Assembly: GCA_041391665.1 (NCBI GenBank)
Contig: JAWKNO010000003.1
Location: forward strand, 1,178,001 to 1,242,000
Reading direction: 5' to 3'
Length of the DNA: 64,000 nucleotides
From: Bacteroidia bacterium
Lineage (GTDB): Bacteria > Bacteroidota > Bacteroidia > J057
In this document: positions 26,672 through 35,840 of the stretch, in pieces
Layout: the number at the start of each line of letters is the position of its first letter
Numbering within the stretch: position 1 is the stretch's first letter
Position numbers and translations under genes: made by a program
Notes under the pieces: generated by a model
What the model was told of the DNA's origin: nothing
Databases searched by the model: none
What the model saw: only the letters and a program-made list of their open reading frames with translations

Positions 26672-27205
26672 ATGGCTTATATGAACCGTTATCTTGCTGT
26701 TTTTTTTATCGGAATTTTCTTTTCTGCTTCCCTCCATGCCCAGGCACCCAGATTTGCAAAATTTGGCGTGATGGGGTCGGGAGCTTCGCTGTATATGCCG
26801 GAAGAACCGCTATGGGAGCTTTCTTACTCTGAAGATAGCAGCGAGGTTTACACTACCGAAGTATTATCTGACTCTGTACTCTATGGCGCGATTGTCGTAA
26901 AATTTGGGGAAAGCCTGGGAGATGACCCAGAAGTATGGGAAAATGTACTTGTATCCTATCTGGAATTTTTGAACACTGAAGCCTTTGAATTTACCTCCGT
27001 CACTGATCCTGGATATGGGCATACCCTTGAGTCTCACCCCACAGCACGTGGAGTACTCGAATACGGCGAAGACGAAGACGGAACGCAGTTTGCCATAAAA
27101 GGCTGGGTAGACGATCAATTCCTGGCCATTCTGTATACCGGTTACCCGGAAGAGATGAATTACAACGTCCAGCAGATGTTTTTGCAGGGATTTCGTTTTC
27201 CCTGA
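26672..27205 (+). CDS. hypothetical exported protein
   Basis: 177 residues. Signal peptide ...RYLAVFFIGIFFSASLHAQ; an ATG three codons in (26681) gives an equally good start. The mature part looks like a small alpha/beta domain (PRFAKFGVMGSGASLYMPEE, DSVLYGAIVVKFGES, GWVDDQFLAILYTG). No named family is recognised. Upstream are ~105 bases with an imperfect hairpin-like stretch but no clear promoter. It is convergent with the cytochrome gene, leaving 15 bases between stops. Confidence 0.65.
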   Translation: MAYMNRYLAVFFIGIFFSASLHAQAPRFAKFGVMGSGASLYMPEEPLWELSYSEDSSEVYTTEVLSDSVLYGAIVVKFGESLGDDPEVWENVLVSYLEFLNTEAFEFTSVTDPGYGHTLESHPTARGVLEYGEDEDGTQFAIKGWVDDQFLAILYTGYPEEMNYNVQQMFLQGFRFP

Positions 27206-27220
27206 TACATATTGGAAACG

Positions 27221-27862
27221 CTATTTCTTCAATGTCCTCACATACTGAACGACTGCATCAATTTCGGGCGCGCTGTAGAACTTCTCATAAGCAGGCATAG
27301 CATTTTTCCCCTTTAATACCAGTGTCTTCATTGCCGTTGCGTCAAGTTCTGAAATTGTCAGGTCCTTTGCTCCCGATCCCTGCATATTGCCGGCAGCACC
27401 ATGGCAGACAATACAATTCCGCTCAAACAAAGCCTTTCCGTGCGCTATAGCATCATATCCTGTAGCAGATGGATCTGTAATAATTTCTGTCGCAAGGGGC
27501 TGAACACTCACGCCCGTTTTATCCATTTCAGCCAGGCCATACACGGCAATCAGTAATACTACGGATAACGTAGCGAGCAATTTATTTTGTTTCCGAAAGC
27601 CCACTACAGCCAAAGGAATCGCAGCAAGCACCAGCACAATTTTACCGATCAACATGGGCGAAATTGCTGCTGTTTTTACCAGCAAGCCAATACCAGTGAG
27701 CAAAAATAAGCCACTGACGATCATCTCAGGAATGCGAAACTTTTTGGTAAAACTATCCAGTGATTCTTTTTTATTGAGAAGCAGCAGCACAATTTTGATC
27801 AGATAGATAATCAAAAACAGGATGACGACAAGTCTGTGGGTGTGTAATAGTCCAGTATACAT
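27221..27862 (-). CDS. SirB-like membrane domain fused to cytochrome c
   Basis: 213 residues. About four membrane helices at residues 9-30, 45-65, 70-90 and 97-112 (HRLVVILFLIIYLIKIVLLL, MIVSGLFLLTGIGLL, LIGKIVLVLAAIPLAVVG, LATLSVVLLIAVYGLA) resemble a SirB-type integral domain. A cytochrome c domain follows, with haem motif CIVCH at 150-154 and likely axial Met in NAMPAY (189). The haem domain should face the periplasm, since haem is attached there. Possibly an electron shuttle to a terminal oxidase; no oxidase genes are near. It stands alone on its strand. Confidence 0.85.
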   Translation of the reverse strand: MYTGLLHTHRLVVILFLIIYLIKIVLLLLNKKESLDSFTKKFRIPEMIVSGLFLLTGIGLLVKTAAISPMLIGKIVLVLAAIPLAVVGFRKQNKLLATLSVVLLIAVYGLAEMDKTGVSVQPLATEIITDPSATGYDAIAHGKALFERNCIVCHGAAGNMQGSGAKDLTISELDATAMKTLVLKGKNAMPAYEKFYSAPEIDAVVQYVRTLKK

Positions 27863-28085
27863 AAGGGGATATTTTATTCAAAAGTAAACATATAAACCTC
27901 CAGGCCAAAATGCCCTGCAAATATGTGAGTTTTTCCGGTGAGCTTTTGAAGGATATTTACCACTCCGGCATCTCATTCAGCTCAAAATGAAAACGCTCTT
28001 CCCTGATATTTTGTTCAATCGTACAGTAAGTCGTTCTGTCCGATCAGCGTAGAGTATTGCGTTTCAGGTATTCTATACCATTTGC

Positions 28086-28697
28086 TTACAGCAAATCCGC
28101 CAATTCTTCCCTCAACTGCATCGGGCTTCGAAAATGAATACCACGGATACCCACCTGAGCAGCGCCTTTTACATTTTTGAGAGAGTCGTCGATAAATATT
28201 GCCGTGGAAGGATTCACCCCATAACGGTCCAGCAATATCTGGTAAATGGCCGGATCAGGTTTAATGACCTTTTCATCGCCCGAAACCACGATCCCTTCAA
28301 AATGCCTGAAAAAATCATATCGCTCCAATGCGATGGGAAATGTCTCTCCGGACCAGTTGGTAAGGGCAAAAATGCGGTGTTTCCCCAGATTTTTTAACGC
28401 TTCCAGAATTTCTACTGTTTCATCAATCGTACCACCGAGCATTTCTTCCCACCGGCCATAATACAATCGGATATGTTTTTCCCATTCAGGATGTTGGGCA
28501 ACCAACCATTCTGTTGCTTCAAACAGCGACCTGCCGGCATCCTGCAATGTATTCCATTCAGAAGTGCAGACATGTTCCAGAAAGTGGTCCACATCTTCTT
28601 CGGTAGTAAATATTTTCTTGTACAAATACCGGGGGTTCCAGTCAATCAGGACACCGCCCAGGTCAAAGACGATAGTTTCTACAGGTAAATTACTCAT
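28086..28697 (-). CDS. HAD superfamily hydrolase (subfamily IA)
   Basis: 203 residues from the ATG at 28695-28697; the ORF reads 37 codons further upstream, but family homology starts at ETIVFDLGGVLIDWNP. Motif I FDLGGV has the nucleophile Asp12. Motif II is ALTNWS, motif III Lys is in VIKPDPAIYQILL and motif IV is IFIDDSLKNVKGA. The FDLGGV form (no second Asp) is common among dehalogenase-like phosphatases of unknown substrate. It is divergent from the phosphopantetheinyl transferase gene, whose start is 69 bases away. Confidence 0.9.
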   Translation of the reverse strand: MSNLPVETIVFDLGGVLIDWNPRYLYKKIFTTEEDVDHFLEHVCTSEWNTLQDAGRSLFEATEWLVAQHPEWEKHIRLYYGRWEEMLGGTIDETVEILEALKNLGKHRIFALTNWSGETFPIALERYDFFRHFEGIVVSGDEKVIKPDPAIYQILLDRYGVNPSTAIFIDDSLKNVKGAAQVGIRGIHFRSPMQLREELADLL

Positions 28698-28766
28698 ACT
28701 GCGAACATAGGATTTTCCCTTCGCAAAGTTGCGTGAATTCCGGCTTTTTTTTCTGATTTTGCCGGG

Positions 28767-29459
28767 GTGAAAAAAAACGAAGCGCATATATGGTTGTATG
28801 AAGATCAAGGAGCAAGTCTCCCTTACGCATCAATGCTTCTGCTCAACGCGGAAGAGAAAAACCGTTATGACCAATATCTCAGTCCTGCCAAACAACGAGA
28901 GTTTCTGCTGGGAAAATTGCTGACACGCCATGTGCTCAGTCAATATACAGGAGATCTGCCCGAGAATATACAGGTGGAATATAATTCAGAAAACAAGCCT
29001 GTTCTTCCCGGAAATCCCTTTTATTTTAATCTTTCACATAGCGGAAATGCGCTGGCGGTGATCGTAGCGGGAAGTCAGACTGGCGTGGACGTGGAGTATA
29101 TGCGCCGCAACATCCTCAGAGATCACTATACCCATATATTTACTACTTCTGAAATTGCAGAACTGAAATCCAGAGAGGGCGACGCCCGTGTGGAAAGGTT
29201 TTTTCAGCTATGGACACTAAAAGAAGCCTTCTGGAAAGCCCTTGATTTTTCCTCCCATCTGCCGTTCAATGACTTTTCTTTTACATTTGACCCGTTGGCC
29301 GTTCATGCCGGGTCTGTAGGGTTGCCTGATACAAAGTGGAATTTTTCTGTAGAAATCTGGCGGGAAAACTTTATGCTTGCAACGGCAACCGAAATATCTG
29401 GTGAAGAACCATTTACCATGAAATACTTTGAACCGGAATGGATTACCGGTCTGCAATGA
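28767..29459 (+). CDS. 4'-phosphopantetheinyl transferase
   Basis: 230 residues with a GTG start at 28767 preceded by GCCGGGG; no in-frame ATG lies nearer. Converts apo acyl/peptidyl carrier protein to holo form using CoA. Sfp-type motifs are FNLSHSGNALAV, GVDVEYM (Asp/Glu for Mg) and FFQLWTLKEAFWKALD (W-x-x-K-E-A). The length is that of Sfp-type broad-range enzymes, not AcpS. No PKS/NRPS gene is in the window, so it may serve fatty acid ACP or distant clusters. DUF4403 follows after 9 bases. Confidence 0.94.
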   Translation: MKKNEAHIWLYEDQGASLPYASMLLLNAEEKNRYDQYLSPAKQREFLLGKLLTRHVLSQYTGDLPENIQVEYNSENKPVLPGNPFYFNLSHSGNALAVIVAGSQTGVDVEYMRRNILRDHYTHIFTTSEIAELKSREGDARVERFFQLWTLKEAFWKALDFSSHLPFNDFSFTFDPLAVHAGSVGLPDTKWNFSVEIWRENFMLATATEISGEEPFTMKYFEPEWITGLQ

Positions 29460-29468
29460 TTTTTTGTT

Positions 29469-30767
29469 ATGAATATATCTGTGCTTCTGTCTGTCAATGC
29501 TCTGGAAGATCTGGTCAATCGACGATATGACACAGTGATCTATGACGGAAAAGCGCAGAATCCCGATGGTGGCATCACGCATGTAACCGTTACCAAAAAT
29601 GATCAGATCCGAATCTTTACAGAAAAACAATCGCTGGTAACGCTGGCGCCGGTTCATATTAAAGTAAATATCCGCCGGGGGACTCCAGGTATTTTTGATC
29701 TGATCCGTGATTTTTCCAATCTTGAAAAAACTCATTTTGACATTTCTGTCCGGCTGGTAACCGCCATTTCCGTCTTACCTGGCTGGAAGTTGGAGACGCA
29801 CTCCAGGGCAACCTTTGAGTGGGACAAAAAACCTTCCGCCGGCCCGCTCAACCTGATTCAGATTGCAGAATTTGTCAAACCTCAGCTGGAAAAAGAACTA
29901 CAGGCGCTGGCTCAAAATATTGACACCTACATCTCCCATGAAATAAACTTTGCGGGTATTATGGAAAATGCCTGGAGAGAAATTACCCGGCCGGCTCCTT
30001 TGCCGCTGCCATTTCGGGCAATGGTACAAACACAATTGGTCAAAGACGATATCCAGCTTAACCCAATTGCTTTTAAAGGAAAATGGATTCTTTTTCCGAT
30101 AGAACCAACCTTCTCAATTAGTCTGAAAAATAATTTCCCGGCACATTCGCCCCTCCCTCTGCCCGGTCTGGAAATTTCTGATAATCCGCTGAAGCAGAAA
30201 GATTTTCCCTTCCTGGCAAATATCTCCTGGGAGGTTTTGAATCAGATGCTTGATGAAAAAGAAATAACCGTATGGCAGGGAAAGGAAATCAAAATTTCTG
30301 CACCGGAGTTTTTTGGGTTTGAAGACAAAATTGGGGTCAAAGCCTCTTTTGTTGGTAATGGCAATCGTTGGAAAGGCAAATTTGAGTTATTGGCTGAATG
30401 CTATTTTGACGAGGAAAAAGCCCAAATATCCTTTCAGAAAGTGTTTTTCCGGTTTACTCATGCCTCCTTTGTTTTCAGGAGTTTTGCCAGTCTTTTCCGC
30501 AAAAAAATCGAGAAAACCATTCTCTCTGCTTTAAAGGAATATAGTTTTCAGCAGATCAGAATTCTCGCGCATACAGTGGCTGAAACACTTTCAAATATTC
30601 AACCTGCACCCGGTATTGAATTACAGGCAGACATTGCAAAATTAACCATACAAACCGTGCAAACTGAAGCAGCGGGGATTTTACTCAGCGGGAGTGTTGC
30701 CGGCGAACTAAAGGTCAGTATTACCCGGCTTGATGATGAGCATATCACTCCTGATGGGAAGACCTGA
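29469..30767 (+). CDS. DUF4403 family protein
   Basis: 432 residues. The pattern fits DUF4403, a family in Bacteroidota and Proteobacteria that resembles lipid-binding (TULIP/BPI-like) folds (family assignment by eye). The start ISVLLSVNALEDLVNRRYDT fits the family's first strand-helix unit. Later come PTFSISLKNNFPAHSP, LDEKEITVWQGKEIKISAPE and KIEKTILSALKEYSF. No signal peptide is seen, unusual for an envelope lipid-binding protein. It follows the phosphopantetheinyl transferase gene and overlaps the convergent membrane protein gene by 60 bases. Confidence 0.75.
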   Translation: MNISVLLSVNALEDLVNRRYDTVIYDGKAQNPDGGITHVTVTKNDQIRIFTEKQSLVTLAPVHIKVNIRRGTPGIFDLIRDFSNLEKTHFDISVRLVTAISVLPGWKLETHSRATFEWDKKPSAGPLNLIQIAEFVKPQLEKELQALAQNIDTYISHEINFAGIMENAWREITRPAPLPLPFRAMVQTQLVKDDIQLNPIAFKGKWILFPIEPTFSISLKNNFPAHSPLPLPGLEISDNPLKQKDFPFLANISWEVLNQMLDEKEITVWQGKEIKISAPEFFGFEDKIGVKASFVGNGNRWKGKFELLAECYFDEEKAQISFQKVFFRFTHASFVFRSFASLFRKKIEKTILSALKEYSFQQIRILAHTVAETLSNIQPAPGIELQADIAKLTIQTVQTEAAGILLSGSVAGELKVSITRLDDEHITPDGKT

Positions 30768-31334
30768 GGTACTGTTGTATTCTTCAAAATGTACCCCTTG
30801 GTCATAGAGGACTGAGATGAAATGGAGGAGTTCGCGATAATGGCTTTCAGAAATCAGTCGGAAAGTTACTTCCACTTTTTTTTCTCCATATTTGAAGCTC
30901 AGTTGATTTCGGCTACCCGAGAAGTGTTTGCCCGAAGGAAACCATGCCTTTTCATATCCTGAGAAAAATATCCGAAGCTTTTCCATTCTTTGAAACCGGA
31001 AGGATTCAGTTTCAACGCCGGGGATAACTAACGAAAGCGTATCTTCAGAAGCGGCCAGAATGTGTGTATGCCATTTTTCCATCTCTGCCTGAGCAAATAC
31101 CCGGGCAAAAAGATAGTGGAAAAGAAGAAAATTAGCGGGAACCCCAATAACCAGTACTGCTGCCCATATGCCCGGAATTTTATCCCAGAATACAACCATT
31201 AGCACCAGAATGACCATCAGGACGGGAAAAGTCAGCGCCCGGCTCATCCTGAAATATTGCTGAACCCAGGAAGTGTTACCTGGAAGCAAAGGAGCAGTGA
31301 AAATCGTTGATTCAGGAGAGAGATTATTCATCAT
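30708..31334 (-). CDS. hypothetical membrane protein
   Basis: 208 residues. Two adjacent membrane helices at residues ~33-50 and ~55-75 (LTFPVLMVILVLMVVFW, IWAAVLVIGVPANFLLFHYL) are followed by a ~130-residue soluble region with beta character (EDTLSLVIPGVETESFRFQ, QLSFKYGEKKVEVTFRLISE). This layout resembles YcxB-like or PH-domain-like membrane proteins, but I cannot name it surely. Its last 60 bases are antisense to the end of the DUF4403 gene. Start ATG at 31334; a second Met follows directly. Confidence 0.6.
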   Translation of the reverse strand: MMNNLSPESTIFTAPLLPGNTSWVQQYFRMSRALTFPVLMVILVLMVVFWDKIPGIWAAVLVIGVPANFLLFHYLFARVFAQAEMEKWHTHILAASEDTLSLVIPGVETESFRFQRMEKLRIFFSGYEKAWFPSGKHFSGSRNQLSFKYGEKKVEVTFRLISESHYRELLHFISVLYDQGVHFEEYNSTSGLPIRSDMLIIKPGNTDL

Positions 31335-31444
31335 TTTTGTTCAAAATTCTTACAACCCAAGCATTGGGCATCCGGTTGAAATTACAAAAACCCAAAAATA
31401 ATCCGCTCATTTTCTTTTAATTTTAAGACGAGAATAAGGGCCAC

Positions 31445-32914
31445 ATGGAAAACCGGAAACTATGGCAGCTTTTCAGCGCACTATCCGCAGAAGAAACTGG
31501 CCAATTTGACCAGTGGTTGGAGGCAGAGCTTTTCCAAAAACAGGAATATGTGCGAAAACTGAAAGATTTTCTGGTCAGAGAATATCCCAATGCTCCGGAA
31601 GATACTGTCGCATGGTCATTTCTTTATCCGGACAAACCTTACGACGACGCCCGTTTCCGCAAACTTTCCCGCGACCTCACCTCTCATGTGGAGGAATTTC
31701 TGGCTATCAAAGCATTCCGAAATGATAGTCAGACCCGGGAGTTTCTTTTATTGCAGGAACTTAACCGGAGGAAAAGACCGGAAGTTTTTATCAAAATGCT
31801 CAGAAAAATCGAAAAAGAGCTGAAGGAAAATCCGAACCGGAATGCCCGTTATTACCGCCGGCTATTTGAAGTAGAATCGGAAAAGATAAGGTTTGAGTTT
31901 GAGCATCGCACCCAGATAGATAAATTCCCTTTGAACATTGCAGGATTTGAGGGAGAAAACATGAACCAGATCCAATTGCACACCTATGCATTTGACAGTT
32001 GGTGGCTCCATGAAAAACTATCATTGCTGGCTGTCAACCTTAACAACAGACAGTGGCAGGGAGAGGAAGCCGAAAATATTCTGTTGCCAGAAATTATGAA
32101 GATCATTGATTTTCACCCAGTATTCCACCAACAAAACTGGCTGGTTATTTACCAGGAACTTTTTCGGATTCTCCGGGGCGATCATCAGGGCAACCTTCCA
32201 CGAATGATACAGATTCTGCGAAAAGAAAATATCGCAGAAGTGAGAGACGATCTGCTTTCAGTATTTGGTCTGATGTTGAATTTTTACATTCGCAAATTAA
32301 ATACCACAGGGGAAACAGCTATTGCCCGTGAGATCTATACCTTGTATGAATGGGGTATTGAGGATCGTTTGATTTTTTCCAATCAGTATCTGCCATCTGT
32401 TCACTTCAAAAATATTATCACTATTTGTCTGCGAACAGAAGACTATGACCGGGCATGGGACTATCTTCATAAACTCAGATACTTATTGCCTCCAGAGGAA
32501 CAGGAAGACGTATTTACCCTCCGGCTGGCGCAGTTGTTTGTACATCAACAAAAACATCAGGAGGTAATCCGTACACTTTCCAACCGGAAATTTATGCATG
32601 TAAATGATGAAATTAACGCCCGGTCATTTCTGCTGGAAGCTCACTATGAAATCAATCGTATGGATACGGAGTGGCTGTTGAGCCAGACAGAAAATCTGAT
32701 ACGGTATATCCGCAAACAACAAGAAATAGGCGCGCAGCCAAAACAAGCATACATCAACCGATTCAGGCTTTTTCGCAGACTGCTAAATGCCTATACGAAA
32801 GACGAACTCCTTCAGGTAGAGCAGGCCGTAAAAAAGGCCGATCCTATTGACCGGCCCAAATGGTTACTTGATAAAATTTCAGAAAAGCTTGTAAGAACAG
32901 ACAAATTAAGGTGA
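31445..32914 (+). CDS. large all-helical hypothetical protein
   Basis: 489 residues, acidic and basic residues mixed, no signal peptide, almost no Cys. Predicted to be nearly all alpha-helical with TPR-like pairs in the C-terminal half (DRAWDYLHKLRYLLPPEEQE, LAQLFVHQQKHQEVIRTLSN). The first 120 residues (LFSALSAEETGQFDQWLEAE) are an L-x-x-L-S-x-x-E motif followed by a helix bundle; I know this as a Bacteroidota-only hypothetical type but not its role. It is a single-gene unit between divergent and convergent neighbours. It overlaps the convergent T9SS protein gene by 9 bases. Confidence 0.7.
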   Translation: MENRKLWQLFSALSAEETGQFDQWLEAELFQKQEYVRKLKDFLVREYPNAPEDTVAWSFLYPDKPYDDARFRKLSRDLTSHVEEFLAIKAFRNDSQTREFLLLQELNRRKRPEVFIKMLRKIEKELKENPNRNARYYRRLFEVESEKIRFEFEHRTQIDKFPLNIAGFEGENMNQIQLHTYAFDSWWLHEKLSLLAVNLNNRQWQGEEAENILLPEIMKIIDFHPVFHQQNWLVIYQELFRILRGDHQGNLPRMIQILRKENIAEVRDDLLSVFGLMLNFYIRKLNTTGETAIAREIYTLYEWGIEDRLIFSNQYLPSVHFKNIITICLRTEDYDRAWDYLHKLRYLLPPEEQEDVFTLRLAQLFVHQQKHQEVIRTLSNRKFMHVNDEINARSFLLEAHYEINRMDTEWLLSQTENLIRYIRKQQEIGAQPKQAYINRFRLFRRLLNAYTKDELLQVEQAVKKADPIDRPKWLLDKISEKLVRTDKLR

Positions 32915-33637
32915 AACTATCAGTTTAAGATTTTCTACGCCAAGCGCTGTACGCAGTCTTACAAAATAAATATTGGCAGGGAAATGACTCATGGGCAGTT
33001 CTTCTTCAAGCGTCTGTGAAGAATAAATGACCCTTCCTGATAGGTCAAATACATCAATCTGTATAAAATGATTGGTCTCTGACAGCGTGATATTTAAGAT
33101 ATTATTCAGCGCATCATAGTAGAGGCTTTGTGGAGCGGGGAATGCATAGTTAACTTCTACCACATTAAGGCTGGGACTCCGCTTTGCATTGATCTCTTCG
33201 ATAAAAACGGTAACCCCGCTTCCCCTTGCAATAAACCCCTCCCCACTTACCGGAGACTCATCCCTTTCGAGATCCACGGTGATCACGTGAAGCGTATGAT
33301 TAACTGTAATCCTGCCTGTATACGCTTCATCCCAGCCAAACCAGGAAGCGCCGGAGGCATCTACTGACAGCTTGCTGGATTCATCGATTTCAAAGCCATC
33401 ATAAGCAATTTCAAAATGGGCAGTCAGGGCATTCTGTACCGGATCATCGGGAGAACCATATTCAATGACCAGTTCGATTTTATCGCCATTTTCAAATTCC
33501 GGCGGGTCAAAATATGCATTGACAGGTTGAGCAAAAGACTGATTGAAAAAAAGAAGAAGGGAAAAAGCTATGGGAGAAATTTTGGTGAACGCAGCAAGGA
33601 GCAGAACCCTGGCTGACTGGAATTGGTTTTTTGCCAT
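32906..33637 (-). CDS. small secreted protein with type IX sorting domain
   Basis: 243 residues. The signal peptide is long (core ISPIAFSLLLFFNQSFA, cut before QPVNAY). Residues ~45-165 look like a cohesin-like beta sandwich (GDKIELVIEYGSPDDPVQNA, TAHFEIAYDGFEID). The last ~75 residues are a type A Por sorting domain: LYYDALNNILNITLSE, IDVFDLSGRVIYSSQT, FPANIYFVRL. Probably cell-surface or released, perhaps a scaffold or adhesin. It faces a 470-base intergenic region and has its own promoter there. Confidence 0.82.
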   Translation of the reverse strand: MAKNQFQSARVLLLAAFTKISPIAFSLLLFFNQSFAQPVNAYFDPPEFENGDKIELVIEYGSPDDPVQNALTAHFEIAYDGFEIDESSKLSVDASGASWFGWDEAYTGRITVNHTLHVITVDLERDESPVSGEGFIARGSGVTVFIEEINAKRSPSLNVVEVNYAFPAPQSLYYDALNNILNITLSETNHFIQIDVFDLSGRVIYSSQTLEEELPMSHFPANIYFVRLRTALGVENLKLIVSP

Positions 33638-34109
33638 TTTGTATCGCAGGTATTGTTTAAATAAAGGGTTGCCTTTGTTGATTTCCCTTTACATCACAAT
33701 ACTACGTCGATCGATAATAATTAAATAATAAATTATACAATTATTCAAACATTACAATCTGTAAATTACAGGTATTTTTTTTAAGACGGCGATTCTTTTG
33801 CCGGGTTGATTACAGAAATAAGCGTAAGGCTGAATCAAACATGTAATTTCTATTACCATCCAACGGGGGATTGTGCCCAACCAAAAGCTGATTATTACCG
33901 TTGGGTATATTTGGGCGTAAATAGTCATGCGAAAAGGAACAAAAGGACGTTATAACTTACATATAGCCAAATTATGGGTCTAAATCTGCCTTCATGTAAT
34001 ATTTAGATGGGTATATTTGTAACCGAACAATCAGAATAAAAACGACTACGCCTATACGCACATTTACCAGACTATCACAATTCACATACATCAAACCCTC
34101 TAGAAGTAA
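33638..34109. other. AT-rich intergenic region with repeated -7-like boxes
   Basis: About 470 bases between the divergent T9SS protein and EF-hand protein genes, very AT-rich and with no ORF of coding character. The 11-mer GGGTATATTTG occurs twice on the plus strand, at 33903-33913 and 34009-34019, and each copy contains a TAnnTTTG box. The second is 90 bases before the EF-hand gene and could be its promoter. No TTTG was found at the right spacing for either. Confidence 0.35.
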
Positions 34110-34817
34110 ATGCAAATCTCCTTCCTTTCTCACATTCTCTCCTTGCCCGTTCTGGTTCTATTCGCCAACCTCCTTTCAGCACAAAGCCCGCAGCTTTCCA
34201 GCGACATTAGCAACTGGTATTTGGAGGAGCGGTTTATCATTGCAGATCAAAACGATGATGCACTTCTTTCCAAAGCCGAAATCAAAGTATTCGCTGATGA
34301 ATTTTGTTATTATCTCGCTGATCGATATTTCGAGCTGGCAGACAGAAATCAGGACGGATTTTTGAGTTTTAATGAAATAAGCCTCCGCAAGAAGTCTGAA
34401 TATCTGTTCCGAACCAACCTGGAAAGAAAAAATCTACGGTCCTTGACGGAATCCTATCCCCTGCTGGCACAGGCTGATGAAAACTATTTAAAGAGCAATC
34501 CGGAACTCGTCAGGTCATTATTTACCAACCTGGTATGGTTGTGCGAGAATGCAGAACTGGCAGCCCAAATAGTAAATGATCGTGCATGGAATGCGCGAAA
34601 CCCTGAAGTAATGATTTCCCTTCACCGCAACCTCCGTTGGATGGTAGCAAACCCCGATAAAGCCAAGGATTTGTATCGGGACCGTCTGGCGACCCAGCAA
34701 TTGCCGGAATTGCTTAGCTGGCGTGCAGATCACAAAGATTTTATTCGCAGATATGCGCTGCCTGATCGTTTTTACGAACTGGAATTTATCCCCGCAAGTG
34801 TCAGAATGAACGAATAG
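34110..34817 (+). CDS. exported EF-hand protein
   Basis: 235 residues with a signal peptide (SHILSLPVLVLFANLLSAQ). Two EF-hand loops: DQNDDALLSKAE at 46-57 (slightly off at the Gly position) and DRNQDGFLSFNE at 78-89 (canonical D-x-N-x-D-G-x-x-S-x-x-E). The remainder is helical with Asn/Arg-rich segments (NLVWLCENAELAAQIV, RNLRWMVANPDKAKDLY). Probably a periplasmic or secreted calcium-binding protein. A strong terminator lies about 50 bases after the stop. Confidence 0.8.
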   Translation: MQISFLSHILSLPVLVLFANLLSAQSPQLSSDISNWYLEERFIIADQNDDALLSKAEIKVFADEFCYYLADRYFELADRNQDGFLSFNEISLRKKSEYLFRTNLERKNLRSLTESYPLLAQADENYLKSNPELVRSLFTNLVWLCENAELAAQIVNDRAWNARNPEVMISLHRNLRWMVANPDKAKDLYRDRLATQQLPELLSWRADHKDFIRRYALPDRFYELEFIPASVRMNE

Positions 34818-34870
34818 AGGTCTGACAAAGGGAACAACTCATACAAGCGTAGAGATCAGTAAATATTAGC

Positions 34871-34911
34871 AGGTTGTCTTACCATTTGATAAGACAACCT
34901 TATTTTTTTTT
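34871..34911 (+). terminator. intrinsic terminator after EF-hand gene
   Basis: Perfect 11-bp stem AGGTTGTCTTA (34871-34881) with TAAGACAACCT (34890-34900), an 8-base loop, then TA and nine T. One of the clearest terminators in the window. Confidence 0.93.
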
Positions 34912-34971
34912 GCGGGAAACCTTCCTTTTACCCCCAAATCATTAACTTGCCGCAAAATCTGGCCTTCAACT

Positions 34972-35772
34972 ATGGCATTAGCGCAACATTCATCCATACA
35001 GATAAGATTTGATCAGCAGGTAGCCAATGCCCGCGAATATCTTATACCCTTTATTCAAAGCGGTATGCTCCTTAAGGAAGGGATGCGTGTAATGGAGATC
35101 GGCTGTGGGGAAGGCGGCGTGCTACAACCCTTTGCCGAATTGAAGCTCATCTGCCTGGGCGTAGATCTGAGTGAGTCGAGGATTGCCGACGCGCAGAAGA
35201 TGATGCAGGAAATGAGTAGTAAGGGTTTGGCAGAATTTATCGTGAAAAATGTCTGGGATGAAGATTTTCTCGACAAATACAGGAAATCTTTCGACCTGAT
35301 TATTCTGAAAGATACCATTGAGCATATACCTGATCAGGAATCATTTATCCCGTATCTGAAAAATTTCCTTCGGGAAGATGGAAAAATATTTTTTGGATTC
35401 CCTCCCTGGCGTATGCCTTTTGGCGGACACCAGCAGATCAGTAAAAGTAAAGCCTTAGGTGTAATGCCCTGGATTCATTTGCTGCCACGTACACTGTACA
35501 AAGGTATTCTGAAACTTTTCGGAGAATCAGACCGGATAATTGAAGACCTGCTGGAAATTAAAGACACGGGAATTTCCCTGAACCGGTTTGAAAAAATACT
35601 GAAGCAAAGTCAGCTTCAGACAGACCGGAAAATCCATTTCCTGATTAACCCGATATACCGGTACAAATTTGGCCTGAAGCCAAAGGAGCAGGCAAAATTT
35701 ATCACAGCAATCCCGCATTTTAGAGATTTTTTTACCACTGCCGGTTGGTATCTCGTATCGGTCGCAAAATAA
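34972..35772 (+). CDS. class I SAM-dependent methyltransferase
   Basis: 266 residues. Motif I is VMEIGCGEGGVLQPF, the acidic end of beta 2 is CLGVDLSESRI, and motif II/III is FDLIILKDTIEHIPD, i.e. a Methyltransf_11/25-type fold. The N-terminus (FDQQVANAREYLIPFIQSG) is a helix cap. The C-terminus has an insert (GGHQQISKSKALGVMPWIHL) and a basic tail near IYRYKFGLKPKEQ. It could modify a sugar, lipid or quinone precursor; nothing nearby tells which. The nuoH gene begins 68 bases downstream. Confidence 0.88.
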   Translation: MALAQHSSIQIRFDQQVANAREYLIPFIQSGMLLKEGMRVMEIGCGEGGVLQPFAELKLICLGVDLSESRIADAQKMMQEMSSKGLAEFIVKNVWDEDFLDKYRKSFDLIILKDTIEHIPDQESFIPYLKNFLREDGKIFFGFPPWRMPFGGHQQISKSKALGVMPWIHLLPRTLYKGILKLFGESDRIIEDLLEIKDTGISLNRFEKILKQSQLQTDRKIHFLINPIYRYKFGLKPKEQAKFITAIPHFRDFFTTAGWYLVSVAK

Positions 35773-35840
35773 GCTTGGAGAGCTTTTAGTAAGTTTGTAA
35801 CTTGTGCCCCGTCTGTATAGAAAATTTACCTGTTTAGTAT

